Source: an uncultured Paraprevotella sp. (GTDB taxonomy: Bacteria > Bacteroidota > Bacteroidia > Bacteroidales > Bacteroidaceae). From it: a stretch of DNA of 39,631 nucleotides. This document shows, one piece after another, positions 17,406 to 26,296 of this stretch. Location of the stretch: NCBI GenBank assembly GCA_900546665.1, contig URDY01000026.1, positions 1 to 39,631 of the forward strand, read 5' to 3'. The notes beneath the pieces are model-generated. The model saw only the letters and a list, made by a program, of their open reading frames with translations, made no database searches and was not told the origin of the DNA. The translations under genes and the position numbers were made by a program. Each line of letters opens with the position of its first letter. Within the stretch, counting starts at the first letter, position 1.

Positions 17406-18881
17406 ATGAAAGAATCACATCAACCGTTATCAGGTATGACCCGTTACAGATGGGTTATTTGCTCGATGTTGTTTTTGGCAACAACCATCAATTATCTGGA
17501 CCGTCAGGTTCTGTCGTTAACATGGAAAGATTTTATCGCTCCAGAGTTCGGATGGAACGATACGGATTACGGTGTCATTACCGGATGTTTTTCTATCGTA
17601 TATGCGGTGAGTATGCTCCTGATCGGAAAGTTTATAGATCGGGTAGGCGCACGCCGCGGTTATCTTTGGGCTATTGGTGTCTGGTCTTTGGGAGCTTGTT
17701 TGCATGCGTTTTGTGGTATTGCCACCAATGGCCTGTTGAGCGGGTCATGGATCTTGAACTTCAGCGGGGCGCGTGAAAGTCTGGCTGCCTTACAGACGGC
17801 TGGTAATGCCATGTCGGCAGTAGCATCTGTCAGTGTCTGGCTGTTTTTGGCCGCAAGATGTGTGCTTGCTGTCGGTGAATCTGGTAACTTTCCGGCTGCT
17901 ATCAAGATTACTGCGGAATATTTCCCGAAGAAAGACCGTGCCTTTGCAACCAGCATATTCAACAGCGGTGCACAGATCGGTGCCTTGCTGGCTCCTTTTA
18001 TTATTCCGTTGCTGGCCCGTTATTGGGGCTGGGAAATGTCATTCCTGCTAGTCGGTGCCATCGGTTTCTTCTGGATGGGTGCCTGGCTTTATATTTATGA
18101 TACTCCCCGTCATAGCCGTCATGTCAATGCTGAAGAATTGGCTTATATTGAGCAGGATGCCGTAGAAGATGCGTCAGGTAGTGAGAAACCTGTAGCTGAA
18201 ACGAATAAAAAAGGCATCAGCATTTGGAAATGTTTTACCTATCGTCAGACTTGGGCTGTAGTGGCCGGACGTTTCCTTCCGGATGGAGTCTGGTGGTTTT
18301 TCCTTTTTTGGGCACCGGCCTACGTGCGTGATGTCTATGGATACAGTTCGGATTCCACTACAGGCATGCTGCTGATCTTTACCCTTTATCTTATTTCGAT
18401 GCTTTCCATTCCCGGCGGATACCTGCCCACGTGGTTTATCAACCGTTTAGGCATGAATCCTTATGCCGGCCGTATGCGGGCCATGTTGATTTATGCCTTC
18501 TTCCCGCTTATCGGTCTGATTGCGCAGCCGCTTGGCGGATGGTCATACTGGTATCCCATCATTATCATCGGCATTATCGGAGCAGCGCATCAGAGCTGGA
18601 GTGCCAACGTGTACTCCGTAGTCGGTGATATGTTTCCCAAATCAGCAGTGGCTACGGTGACCGGCATCGGCGGTATGTCCGGCGGTATCGGCTGTCTGCT
18701 GTTCAATATGTGTTCCGGCATGCTGTTTACTTATTCCAAGGAAACGCAGATGTCCTTCATGGGCTTTGAAGGTATTGAAGCCGGTTATATGATTGTATTT
18801 CTCGTGGCATCATTAGCCTATCTGTTTAGCTGGATTATCATCAAGATTCTGGTGCCGCGTTATCAACTGATAAAAGAATAG
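17406..18881 (+). CDS. exuT: MFS hexuronate transporter (ExuT-like)
   Basis: A 491-residue major-facilitator protein of the anion:cation symporter type, with about 12 hydrophobic helices and the conserved N-terminal ATTINYLDRQVLS followed by GKFIDRVGARRGY (the loop 2-3 signature). The central loop is hydrophilic (about residues 235-275). The family imports hexuronates and related acid sugars by proton symport. Specificity for glucuronate or galacturonate is inferred from the next three genes, uxaC, uxuA and an SDR mannonate oxidoreductase, all co-directional with short gaps. At 491 residues it is longer than E. coli ExuT (about 430-470) owing to an inserted segment around residues 110-140. 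Confidence 0.8.
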   Translation: MKESHQPLSGMTRYRWVICSMLFLATTINYLDRQVLSLTWKDFIAPEFGWNDTDYGVITGCFSIVYAVSMLLIGKFIDRVGARRGYLWAIGVWSLGACLHAFCGIATNGLLSGSWILNFSGARESLAALQTAGNAMSAVASVSVWLFLAARCVLAVGESGNFPAAIKITAEYFPKKDRAFATSIFNSGAQIGALLAPFIIPLLARYWGWEMSFLLVGAIGFFWMGAWLYIYDTPRHSRHVNAEELAYIEQDAVEDASGSEKPVAETNKKGISIWKCFTYRQTWAVVAGRFLPDGVWWFFLFWAPAYVRDVYGYSSDSTTGMLLIFTLYLISMLSIPGGYLPTWFINRLGMNPYAGRMRAMLIYAFFPLIGLIAQPLGGWSYWYPIIIIGIIGAAHQSWSANVYSVVGDMFPKSAVATVTGIGGMSGGIGCLLFNMCSGMLFTYSKETQMSFMGFEGIEAGYMIVFLVASLAYLFSWIIIKILVPRYQLIKE

Positions 18882-18894
18882 GAGGAGAAAGAAG

Positions 18895-20298
18895 ATGAAA
18901 CCATTTATGGATAAGGATTTCCTGCTCTCTACGGAGACAGCCCGTGAGTTGTATCACCAGCATGCGGCCAAACTGCCGATTATCGATTACCATTGCCATC
19001 TCAATCCCAAGATGGTGGCCGAGGATTACCGTTTCCGTTCCATTACGGAACTTTGGTTGGGAGGTGATCATTACAAATGGCGTGCCTTGCGTGCCAATGG
19101 AGTAGACGAACGTTTCATTACGGGAGACGCTTCCGACTGGGAGAAATTCGAGAAATGGGCGGAAACCGTACCATATACTTTACGTAATCCCTTATATCAC
19201 TGGACACACCTGGAATTGCGCACGGCTTTCGGTATCGACAAACTTCTGAATCCGCAAACGGCACATGAGATTTATGAGGCCTGCAACGAAAAACTGTCGC
19301 AATCCGGTTTCTCAGCCCGTGGGCTGATGCGCCATTACGGCGTGGAAGTAGTCTGTACGACAGACGATCCGGTCGATGACCTGAAATACCATATCGCCAC
19401 ACGTGAGAGCGGTTTCGAAATCAAGATGTTGCCTACATGGCGTCCGGACAAAGCCATGGCTGTAGAGAATCCGGAAGCTTTCCGTTCTTATGTCGGTCGT
19501 CTGGAGCAGGCTTCCGGCATGACGGTTTCCGGTTATGCCGATTTCATTCAGGCCATTCAGACCCGTCATGATTATTTTGCGGCTCAGGGCTGCCGGCTTT
19601 CCGACCATGGACTTTCCGAGTTCTATGCCGAAGATTATTCAGATGCCGATATCGAACGTATTTTTAATAAGGTTTATGGCGGACAGTCACTTGATGAGGC
19701 CGAATGTGCTCGCTTCAAGTCAGCCATGCTGGTCGAGTTTGCCCGGATGGATGCGGAGAAAGGATGGGTACAGCAGTTCCATTACGGTACGATCCGCAAT
19801 GCCAACAGCCGGATGATGCGTCTGATTGGGCCGGATACCGGTTTCGACTCCATTGGCGAGTTTACGACAGCCCTTTCCTTGGCGCGTTTTCTCGACCGTT
19901 TGGACAACCGGGGTATCTTGCCTAAGACGATTCTCTATAACCTGAATCCTTCCGCCAATGAAATGATCGCCACCATGGCCGGTAATTTCCAGGATGGCAG
20001 TATACCGGGCAAGATCCAGTTCGGTAGCGGATGGTGGTTCAATGATCAGAAGGACGGTATGGAGCGTCAGATGAATGCCCTTTCCCTGTTGGGGTTGTTG
20101 AGCCGTTTTGTCGGCATGCTGACCGATTCGCGTTCGTTCCTTTCTTATCCCCGTCATGAATATTTTCGTCGTACTTTGTGCAATCTGCTCGGTCGTGATG
20201 TCGAGAACGGCGAGATGCCTGTGGAGGAAATGCCGCGCATCTGTCAGATGACAGAGGATATCTGTTATTATAATGCCAAACGCTATTTTAACTTTTAA
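18895..20298 (+). CDS. uxaC: Glucuronate (uronate) isomerase
   Basis: A 467-residue uronate isomerase, the usual family length. It converts D-glucuronate to D-fructuronate (and D-galacturonate to D-tagaturonate) in the cytosol. The amidohydrolase-type metal motif is visible as DYHCHLNPK with H33 and H35, and family blocks follow: VVCTTDDPVDDLKYH near 155-170, and GSGWWFNDQKDGMERQM with LLSRFVGMLTDSRSFLSY near the C-terminus. The start at 18895 is supported by an unusually good GGAGGA at 18881-18886; a second Met at codon 5 is an alternative. It follows the transporter by 13 bp in an operon. Confidence 0.95.
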   Translation: MKPFMDKDFLLSTETARELYHQHAAKLPIIDYHCHLNPKMVAEDYRFRSITELWLGGDHYKWRALRANGVDERFITGDASDWEKFEKWAETVPYTLRNPLYHWTHLELRTAFGIDKLLNPQTAHEIYEACNEKLSQSGFSARGLMRHYGVEVVCTTDDPVDDLKYHIATRESGFEIKMLPTWRPDKAMAVENPEAFRSYVGRLEQASGMTVSGYADFIQAIQTRHDYFAAQGCRLSDHGLSEFYAEDYSDADIERIFNKVYGGQSLDEAECARFKSAMLVEFARMDAEKGWVQQFHYGTIRNANSRMMRLIGPDTGFDSIGEFTTALSLARFLDRLDNRGILPKTILYNLNPSANEMIATMAGNFQDGSIPGKIQFGSGWWFNDQKDGMERQMNALSLLGLLSRFVGMLTDSRSFLSYPRHEYFRRTLCNLLGRDVENGEMPVEEMPRICQMTEDICYYNAKRYFNF

Positions 20299-20352
20299 GA
20301 GAAAATATTATAGATATATCCTGACGTAGAATATTAAAAACAGAACAGAATA

Positions 20353-21534
20353 ATGGAAAAAACTTGGAGATGGTTCGGAAAGAAGGACAAGATCACCCTT
20401 TCCATGTTGCGCCAGATTGGCGTGGAAGGTATTGTGACTGCGCTGCATGACATTCCGAACGGTGAAGTATGGTCTTATGAAGCTGTAAAGGAGATGTGTG
20501 ATTATATAGCGGCAGCCGGATTGCGCTGGTCGGTGGTAGAAAGTCTGCCGGTGAGTGAAAGCATCAAATACGGTGGAAAGGACCGTGACCAGTTGATCAG
20601 CAATTATATCGAGAGTCTGGCCAATCTGGGCAAGGCCGGTGTAAAGACCGTCTGCTACAATTTCATGCCAGTGTTGGACTGGGCCCGTACGGATCTGGAG
20701 AATCCCAATCCAGACGGCACCTCTTCGCTTTATTTCGACCGTGCGGACTTTGCTTATTTCGACTGTTGCATCCTGAAACGTGAAGGGGCGGAAGCCGATT
20801 ACAGTCCTGAAATCATGGCTCAGGTAGAGCAGAAGAAAGCCGTGATGACTCCAGAGGACGATCACAAACTGGTGGATAACATCATTATCAAGACCCAGGG
20901 TTTCGTCAATGGCAATATCAAGGAAGATGATGAAAAACCGGTAGAGATCTTCCGTAATCTGCTTGGCCTTTACAAAGGTATAGACCGCGACGCCTTGCGT
21001 GAGAACATGCGTTATTTCCTTTCGGCTATCATGCCGGTATGCGAGCAGTACGGCATCGACATGTGTGTGCATCCTGATGATCCTCCCTTGCAGATCCTGG
21101 GCTTGCCGCGTATCGTCACCTGTGATGCTGATATTGAATGGTTCCTCAATGCTGTGGATAATCCGCATAACGGACTGACCTTCTGTGCCGGTTCATTGAG
21201 TGCGGGTGCTCATAACGATGTGCCGGCTTTGGCCCGCAAATATGCTTCACGCACCAAGTTCGTCCATTTACGGAGCACGGATGTCTTCCCTAACGGCAAT
21301 TTCAAGGAAGCTTCCCATCTGGCCGGTCGTGCGGGAATCATTGATCTGGTCCGTATCTTCCAGAAAGAGAATCCGGCCTTGCCGATGCGCGTAGACCATG
21401 CACCGTTAATGCTGGGTGACGAGAAGATGGGTTACAACGCCGGTTATTCCTTCCATGGCCGTATGCTGGCTCTTGGACAGATGGAGGGTGTGATGGCCGT
21501 AGTGGACCGTGAAATTGCTGAAGGTAAAATTTGA
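20353..21534 (+). CDS. uxuA: Mannonate dehydratase
   Basis: A 393-residue protein of standard UxuA length, dehydrating D-mannonate to 2-keto-3-deoxy-D-gluconate with a divalent metal. Recognisable blocks are the N-terminus TWRWFGKKDKITLSMLRQ, then GVEGIVTALHDIPNGEVW, PVLDWARTDL near 110, MCVHPDDPPLQILGLPR near 240 (metal-binding His/Asp), GLTFCAGSLSAG near 278, and DHAPLM near the C-terminus. It is the last of the three catabolic steps encoded here. KDG kinase and aldolase, needed to finish the pathway, are not in the window. It sits 54 bp after uxaC. Confidence 0.95.
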   Translation: MEKTWRWFGKKDKITLSMLRQIGVEGIVTALHDIPNGEVWSYEAVKEMCDYIAAAGLRWSVVESLPVSESIKYGGKDRDQLISNYIESLANLGKAGVKTVCYNFMPVLDWARTDLENPNPDGTSSLYFDRADFAYFDCCILKREGAEADYSPEIMAQVEQKKAVMTPEDDHKLVDNIIIKTQGFVNGNIKEDDEKPVEIFRNLLGLYKGIDRDALRENMRYFLSAIMPVCEQYGIDMCVHPDDPPLQILGLPRIVTCDADIEWFLNAVDNPHNGLTFCAGSLSAGAHNDVPALARKYASRTKFVHLRSTDVFPNGNFKEASHLAGRAGIIDLVRIFQKENPALPMRVDHAPLMLGDEKMGYNAGYSFHGRMLALGQMEGVMAVVDREIAEGKI

Positions 21535-21564
21535 AAAAGAACAAAGACTTAAAAACAAACAGAA

Positions 21565-22377
21565 ATGAAGAATTTATTTGATATTCAAGGACAGGTCGTG
21601 GTCATAACCGGTGGTACAGGTGTGCTCGGCCGTGAAATAGGAGCTTACCTTGCTGAACAGGGAGCTAAAGTCGTACTGATGGGACGTAATGAGGAAACCG
21701 GAAAGCAGATTGTCGACGGTATCCGTGAGAAAGGCGGTGAAGCGATGTTCTTGCAGACGGATGTTATGAATCCGGCTGTAGTGGAACAGAATCTGAAGGA
21801 TGTGTTGGCTGCCTATGGTAAAGTGGATGCATTGCTTAATGCGGCCGGTGGCAATATGCCGGGAGCAACCATTGCGCCTACCGGTACATTCTTCGACATC
21901 AAGGTGGAAGAGTTTGAACGCGTGTTGAATGTCAACCTGACCGGAACTGTCATCCCGACGCAGATTTTCCTTCGTCCGATGGTAGAGGCCGGAAAGGGCG
22001 TTATCGTCAATTTCAGTTCCATGGCCGCTTTCCGTCCGATGACCAGAGTGTGCGGTTACGCGGCGGCCAAGGCCGGTATCTCCAATTTTACTGCCTTTCT
22101 GGCCAATGAAGTTGCTACCAAATTCACTTCCAATATCCGTGTGAATGCTATTGCGCCAGGATTCTTCCTGACCAACCAGAACCGTGCGTTGCTGACAAAT
22201 CCAGACGGCAGTCTGACCCAGCGTGGTGAGGATGTCATCCGTCAGACCCCGTTCAAACGTTTTGGTCGTCCGGAAGAACTTTGCGGCACGATACATTATC
22301 TCATCAGTGAAGCATCCGCTTTTGTGACCGGTACAGTAGCTGTGGTCGATGGCGGTTTCAATGCTTTCGCCATGTAA
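21565..22377 (+). CDS. uxuB: SDR-type D-mannonate oxidoreductase (fructuronate reductase)
   Basis: A 270-residue short-chain dehydrogenase with TGGTGVLG (residues 15-22), NAAGG near 92, a catalytic SSMAAF and YAAAK near 168-172, and the C-terminal VVDGGFNAF. It is unrelated to the long-chain UxuB of E. coli, but by position (directly after uxaC and uxuA) and family type it should reduce D-fructuronate to D-mannonate. The GR residue pair after strand 2 (LMGRNEE) suggests NADP may be accepted. It ends the operon and is followed by a GC-rich hairpin. The gene symbol is used in the functional sense. Confidence 0.85.
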   Translation: MKNLFDIQGQVVVITGGTGVLGREIGAYLAEQGAKVVLMGRNEETGKQIVDGIREKGGEAMFLQTDVMNPAVVEQNLKDVLAAYGKVDALLNAAGGNMPGATIAPTGTFFDIKVEEFERVLNVNLTGTVIPTQIFLRPMVEAGKGVIVNFSSMAAFRPMTRVCGYAAAKAGISNFTAFLANEVATKFTSNIRVNAIAPGFFLTNQNRALLTNPDGSLTQRGEDVIRQTPFKRFGRPEELCGTIHYLISEASAFVTGTVAVVDGGFNAFAM

Positions 22378-22396
22378 TATCTTTAATACCTTGCGA

Positions 22397-22429
22397 CCGG
22401 TCCGCGTTGTTATTGGCAGCGCGGACCGG
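22397..22429 (+). terminator. GC-rich terminator hairpin after the hexuronate operon
   Basis: CCGGTCCGCG and CGCGGACCGG form a perfect 10-bp stem with a 13-nt loop, 19 bp after the stop. It is followed by ATTGGTTTG, a weak T-tract. The rest of the gap up to 22661 is AT-rich and holds no gene. Confidence 0.65.
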
Positions 22430-22661
22430 ATTGGTTTGAATCTTGATTGAATAGGCTTTAAATAATCAATTAATGTATATTGTAAAATATTTTTCGTTTT
22501 TTTTTGTCTCTGCGGCTTTTGTAACAACAGGTTTGTCTTTCAGATAAATAAGGCTAAGCCTGTGGCATACAGTATTGCCGGATCCATTTGATTGATTATC
22601 AGTTTCGGTTTGGGGCAAAGAAGTGTTCTTTTTTATTTGAAAACGACTAAAACCATCTGTT

Positions 22662-23564
22662 ATGAAAAACATTTTCAAGTTATTGTTGTGGTGTTCCTTT
22701 GCCTGGTGCCTGACAGGTTGTGATGAGGACCCCGCCTGTGAGAATTCAGGTCAGTGGCCTCCCGTTGAGGCTTTGCCGGATAGTGTGACGGCAGTGTCCG
22801 TGCCAATGAGTGCCGGCGATTCGGCCTTTTTCTCTTCTCTTCTTCCTTCTTTGAAGCGGAACGCCGTGCAGCGGATAGACAGCCGCGAAGATCTGAACGT
22901 CATGCTGTCACCCGATGCCTTGCCCGTTCCCGATGATCTGGACTTTGAGCACTACACTTATGTGGTGGGCCGTGCGGATGTATATTCGCCCTATTATTAT
23001 GTGAGCCAGGACACGCTGGTTTATGAGGACGGCTGCTTTACCTATACGTTAGATTATTTCTATTCACCGTCCGACAGCTGTTCCGATCATCTGATTTGCC
23101 GCAAGTATGAGAAGATTCCGGATGTGGGATACTTGCTGCTGGATCTGAAAGGTGAACGTGGAGCCGGTGTCATCTATGGATCATGGCTGACGGAGTATGC
23201 TTATCATGTTTTTGGTACTCATGTTCCTCAGATCAATCTGGAAGACGGCCAGTGTGTGCTGATCCGTGAAAAAGAGGATCTGTTTGATTACATGACATTT
23301 GGAGAATATACCTATTATCCCCCTTTGCGTCAGGTTGATTTTGAGAAGAATAGTGTGATCCTCTGGTTTAAAAAGATTTATCATCCGGTAGAAGGGTTCA
23401 ACGTCTCATTCCGCCCCTTGTCGTTGGACAAGTACAGGTATGAAGTTGAAATACTTGGTAGCGATTCGATACTCGATATCAGTGAAGATGTGCATTACAT
23501 GTCTATTATCGACAAATTGCCGGAAAATGCGACAATCGAATCAGTCTTAAAGGAGGAAATATAG
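22662..23564 (+). CDS. Uncharacterised lipoprotein (300 aa), possibly with a frameshifted C-terminus
   Basis: The N-terminus is a lipoprotein signal (MKNIFKLLLWCSFAWCLTGC, lipobox LTGC, acylated C20), so it should be anchored in the inner or outer membrane. The following DEDPACEN is acidic. The body is beta-rich and aromatic, with a possible repeat: a segment around residues 70-160 and one around 195-290 each begin with a hydrophilic RxxEDL(N/F) motif (DSREDLNVM, REKEDLFDY). No family was recognised. The frame stops at 23562-23564, but the -1 frame stays open for about 35 codons to TGA 23663-23665 with protein-like content (DDKVVIDLKARYGMSDENL). A perfect terminator begins 3 bp later, as if the longer version were the original end. 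Confidence 0.65.
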   Translation: MKNIFKLLLWCSFAWCLTGCDEDPACENSGQWPPVEALPDSVTAVSVPMSAGDSAFFSSLLPSLKRNAVQRIDSREDLNVMLSPDALPVPDDLDFEHYTYVVGRADVYSPYYYVSQDTLVYEDGCFTYTLDYFYSPSDSCSDHLICRKYEKIPDVGYLLLDLKGERGAGVIYGSWLTEYAYHVFGTHVPQINLEDGQCVLIREKEDLFDYMTFGEYTYYPPLRQVDFEKNSVILWFKKIYHPVEGFNVSFRPLSLDKYRYEVEILGSDSILDISEDVHYMSIIDKLPENATIESVLKEEI

Positions 23565-23667
23565 ATGACAAGGTCGTCATTGATTTGAAAGCACGATACG
23601 GTATGTCAGACGAGAACCTGAGTTATGGATTCGCTCTTTTGTTCTGGCCGGCCGGTAAGATGTGATG

Positions 23668-23721
23668 GCTATGCTGTTTTTTGTGGCCTGTGTTGAGAGG
23701 GCAGATAAAAAACAGCATAGC
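23668..23721 (+). terminator. Long perfect-stem terminator
   Basis: GCTATGCTGTTTTTT and AAAAAACAGCATAGC form a perfect 15-bp stem with a 24-nt loop. It begins 3 bp after the -1-frame stop at 23665 and 103 bp after the annotated stop of the lipoprotein. Confidence 0.75.
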
Positions 23722-23776
23722 TTATTTGTTTTCAAGAAAAATAAGATAATATATTTCTGTTTGTCAGTTTATTTAT

Positions 23777-24036
23777 TATTTTTGTGACAAAATACTTCAC
23801 TCTTTGTCCTGTAGACGGAATAAAGACAATCAGGTATAAGGAACAGGCCGTTTGAGGCATAATTACCTTTTGTAACTTGGAAACCAATTAAAACAGACTT
23901 GAATGATAGATTGCCGTTATTTGGTTTCTCTTTAGAGGTAAAGGGAAAATAACAGGGGAAGATTGCAGGAATGTAGTTGAAAGCTGATTCATGCTCTTCT
24001 GATTGAAGTAAAAAACAGACAGAAAAACAACGTGTT
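23777..24036 (+). promoter_or_regulatory. Promoter element and 250-nt leader of the RSH gene
   Basis: TATTTTTG at 23777-23784 is the best -7 match, with a TTTC at 23754-23757 in the -33 area. This would give an untranslated leader of about 245 nt. Inside it GAAACCAA (23880-23887) and TTGGTTTC (23921-23928) can pair around a 33-nt loop. No known riboswitch was recognised. Confidence 0.35.
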
Positions 24037-25911
24037 ATGGATGATAGTTATACTTTACAGATCATAGAGAGTGCGAACGAACTGTTCCATGAGATGGAAA
24101 CCAGGGTGCCGGCAGAGGATTTGGAACGTATCCGGGCGGCTTATGAGTTTGCAGCAGAAGCCCATAAAGGTCAGTTCCGTAAGACAGGGGAACCTTATAT
24201 CATTCACCCGATAGCTGTAGCCCGTATTGTGGCAGAAGAACTAGATCTGGGAACCAATCCTGTGATAGCGGCTTTCCTGCATGATGTGGTAGAGGATACC
24301 GTCTATACGATGGAAGATATCCGTGAGCGTTTTGGCGATGATGTGGCCTTTCTTGTCGGTGTGGTAACCAAGAAGAAGAAAGCCCAATACGAACATTCCA
24401 AGCAGGTGGATAATTTCCGTCAGATACTGGCTTCCGTACAGTTTGATATCCGGGCCATACTGATCAAATTGGCCGACCGTCTTCACAATATGCGTACTCT
24501 GGACAGCATGCGTCCGGACAAACAGATGAAGATAGCCGGTGAGACGGATTATTTCTATGCTCCGCTAGCTAACCGGCTGGGACTTTATCATGTCAAGAGT
24601 GAACTGGAAAACCTGTCATTCCGCTACCGTTGTCCGAGAGAATTTGAGGCCTTGGAAAGAGAGTTTCAGAAAGAACGTCAGACCTGTGAAGCCGGTATAA
24701 CACTTTTTGTAAACAAGATACAGCAGATAATGGCTGAACGCGGTATTTCTGTACGGACTGAAGTGAAATACCGTACAGCCTACAGTATCTGGCGCAAAAT
24801 GCAGTCAGTAGGCTGCGACCTGCACCATGTGGACGGCAAGCATTACATCCGTATCATCTATGATGCGGAAGGGCATCTGGAAGAGAAAAAGACCAGTCTG
24901 CATATCTATGCGGTTCTGACGGACTATTTCAAGGAACGTCCGGGAAGTGTGTCCAACTATATCAATGCACCCAAGGAAAACGGATACCAGAGTTTTCATC
25001 TCAAACTGCTCAGTGAACAGGGTACGTGGGAAGAAATCCACATTTCTTCCGAACGGATGGTCCGCAACTCCCGTCTGGGATGTGCGGCGGAACGTACCGA
25101 GGAGAATATCACTTCCTGGCTGGAAAAATTCAAGTCCGTCCTGCAGGATGTGGCATTCCATTCCAAGGAGATGGACTATATGGACGGCGTGACCGCTTCG
25201 TTCTACAATGACGACATTATGGTGTTTACTCCTAACGGCAAAGGTATCATTCTTCCCAAAGGGGCTACGGCGCTCGATTTTGCCTATGAAATCCATAGTG
25301 AGATTGGTAATCGTGCTGTATATGCCCGTATCAATGGTAAACTGATGTCTGTCAAGACCCGTCTTCATCGCGGAGATTGTGTGGAAATTGCTACGGACGA
25401 ACAGTCCATGCCTGACGCAGACTGGTTGGATTATGTGTCGACTTACAAAGCCAAGCGCAGCTTGCGCAGTTATTATGCCCATCGTCCGGCCCTCAAGTAC
25501 AGGCGCTGTCCGTGTTGCCATCCTTTGCCCGGTGATGAAGTGATCGGATTCAAGGACGAACAGGGGAATATCACATTGCATAAGCGTAATTGTCCGCAAG
25601 CAGTGCGCATGGCTTCCCAACAAGGCGATTCCATTGTGGCCGTCAGCTTTGAGGAAGATGATGAATTCCTCTATCCTGTCCGTATCCGCATACGCGGGGT
25701 CGACCGCCGTCATTTGCTGATTGATATTGTCAACTGTGTGACGGAGAAGCAGAATCTTTCGATATCCCGACTGGTGACGGAAACCAAAGACCGTATTGTG
25801 GAGTGTACAGTCGATTTTGCCGTACATTCAGCCGATGAGCTGGAAGCGGCTATTGATTCCATTTCCATGATCAGGAATATCGATGAGGTTTATCGTATCA
25901 ACATTGAGTAA
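24037..25911 (+). CDS. RelA/SpoT-homologue (ppGpp hydrolase, altered synthetase domain)
   Basis: A 624-residue RSH protein. The HD hydrolase domain is complete: H57 (HPIAVARIV), H82-D83 with E86-D87 (FLHDVVEDT) and D147 (IKLADRLHNMRTL). The synthetase region, about 235-350, keeps YSIWRKM and NYINAPKENGYQSFH, but the usual FDLxAxR block reads VDGKHYIR and the usual EIQIRT reads EEIHIS. A TGS domain follows (about 392-460), then the Cys-pair RRCPCCHPLPGDEVIGF near 490 and a C-terminal ACT domain (about 545-622). Expected role: controlling ppGpp, mainly by breakdown. It is about 100 residues shorter than typical Rel proteins, and is probably the second RSH paralogue found in Bacteroides rather than the main synthetase. 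Confidence 0.9.
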   Translation: MDDSYTLQIIESANELFHEMETRVPAEDLERIRAAYEFAAEAHKGQFRKTGEPYIIHPIAVARIVAEELDLGTNPVIAAFLHDVVEDTVYTMEDIRERFGDDVAFLVGVVTKKKKAQYEHSKQVDNFRQILASVQFDIRAILIKLADRLHNMRTLDSMRPDKQMKIAGETDYFYAPLANRLGLYHVKSELENLSFRYRCPREFEALEREFQKERQTCEAGITLFVNKIQQIMAERGISVRTEVKYRTAYSIWRKMQSVGCDLHHVDGKHYIRIIYDAEGHLEEKKTSLHIYAVLTDYFKERPGSVSNYINAPKENGYQSFHLKLLSEQGTWEEIHISSERMVRNSRLGCAAERTEENITSWLEKFKSVLQDVAFHSKEMDYMDGVTASFYNDDIMVFTPNGKGIILPKGATALDFAYEIHSEIGNRAVYARINGKLMSVKTRLHRGDCVEIATDEQSMPDADWLDYVSTYKAKRSLRSYYAHRPALKYRRCPCCHPLPGDEVIGFKDEQGNITLHKRNCPQAVRMASQQGDSIVAVSFEEDDEFLYPVRIRIRGVDRRHLLIDIVNCVTEKQNLSISRLVTETKDRIVECTVDFAVHSADELEAAIDSISMIRNIDEVYRINIE

Positions 25912-25919
25912 GTCGGTAC

Positions 25920-26219
25920 TTATCCGATAAAGGGCGCCAGGGCTGCCGTCAGTTCATGAAGCGGGCAGGCACCGCTTTGCCGCCAGAGGCATTGTCCGTT
26001 GCGGAATAGCATGAGGGTGGGGACAGCCTGCACGTTAAACCGTTGTGCCGTTGCCTGATAACGGTCAATGTCCACTTTGATGATGCGCAACCGGTCACCG
26101 GTTTTCTGCTTGAGTTCGGACAGGATGGGATGCATGGTTTTGCAGGGACCACACAAGGTCGCGTAAAAGTCCACCAGTACAGGCTGGTCGGAAGAAATGA
26201 CATCGTTGAAACTTTCCAT
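25920..26219 (-). CDS. Thioredoxin
   Basis: A 99-residue single-domain thioredoxin without a signal peptide, hence cytosolic. The active site is CGPC (C23, C26); the usual preceding Trp is Leu (TLCGPC). The buried Asp is in VDFYA and the cis-Pro in AVPTLMLF. It donates electrons to disulphide-containing substrates. Its stop lies 8 bp from the stop of the convergent RSH gene. There is no promoter-like CAAAnnTA in the 77 bp before it, so it is probably transcribed with the DUF4186 gene upstream. Confidence 0.9.
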   Translation of the reverse strand: MESFNDVISSDQPVLVDFYATLCGPCKTMHPILSELKQKTGDRLRIIKVDIDRYQATAQRFNVQAVPTLMLFRNGQCLWRQSGACPLHELTAALAPFIG

Positions 26220-26296
26220 GATTTTGTTTTTTAGGTTTTATAGCCGATAATTGTATATTGAATTCGGATTTTTGGTTTTATAGTCGGAAAGACCTG

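Noticed and set aside
20308..21168. 286-codon minus-strand frame opposite uxuA
   Set aside because: Antisense shadow; uxuA family motifs are on the plus strand.
21574..22527. 317-codon minus-strand frame opposite the SDR mannonate oxidoreductase
   Set aside because: The plus strand has all SDR motifs; this frame is an antisense artefact and runs through the terminator hairpin.
24805..25827. 340-codon minus-strand frame opposite the RSH gene
   Set aside because: Antisense shadow of a gene with intact HD, TGS and ACT domains.
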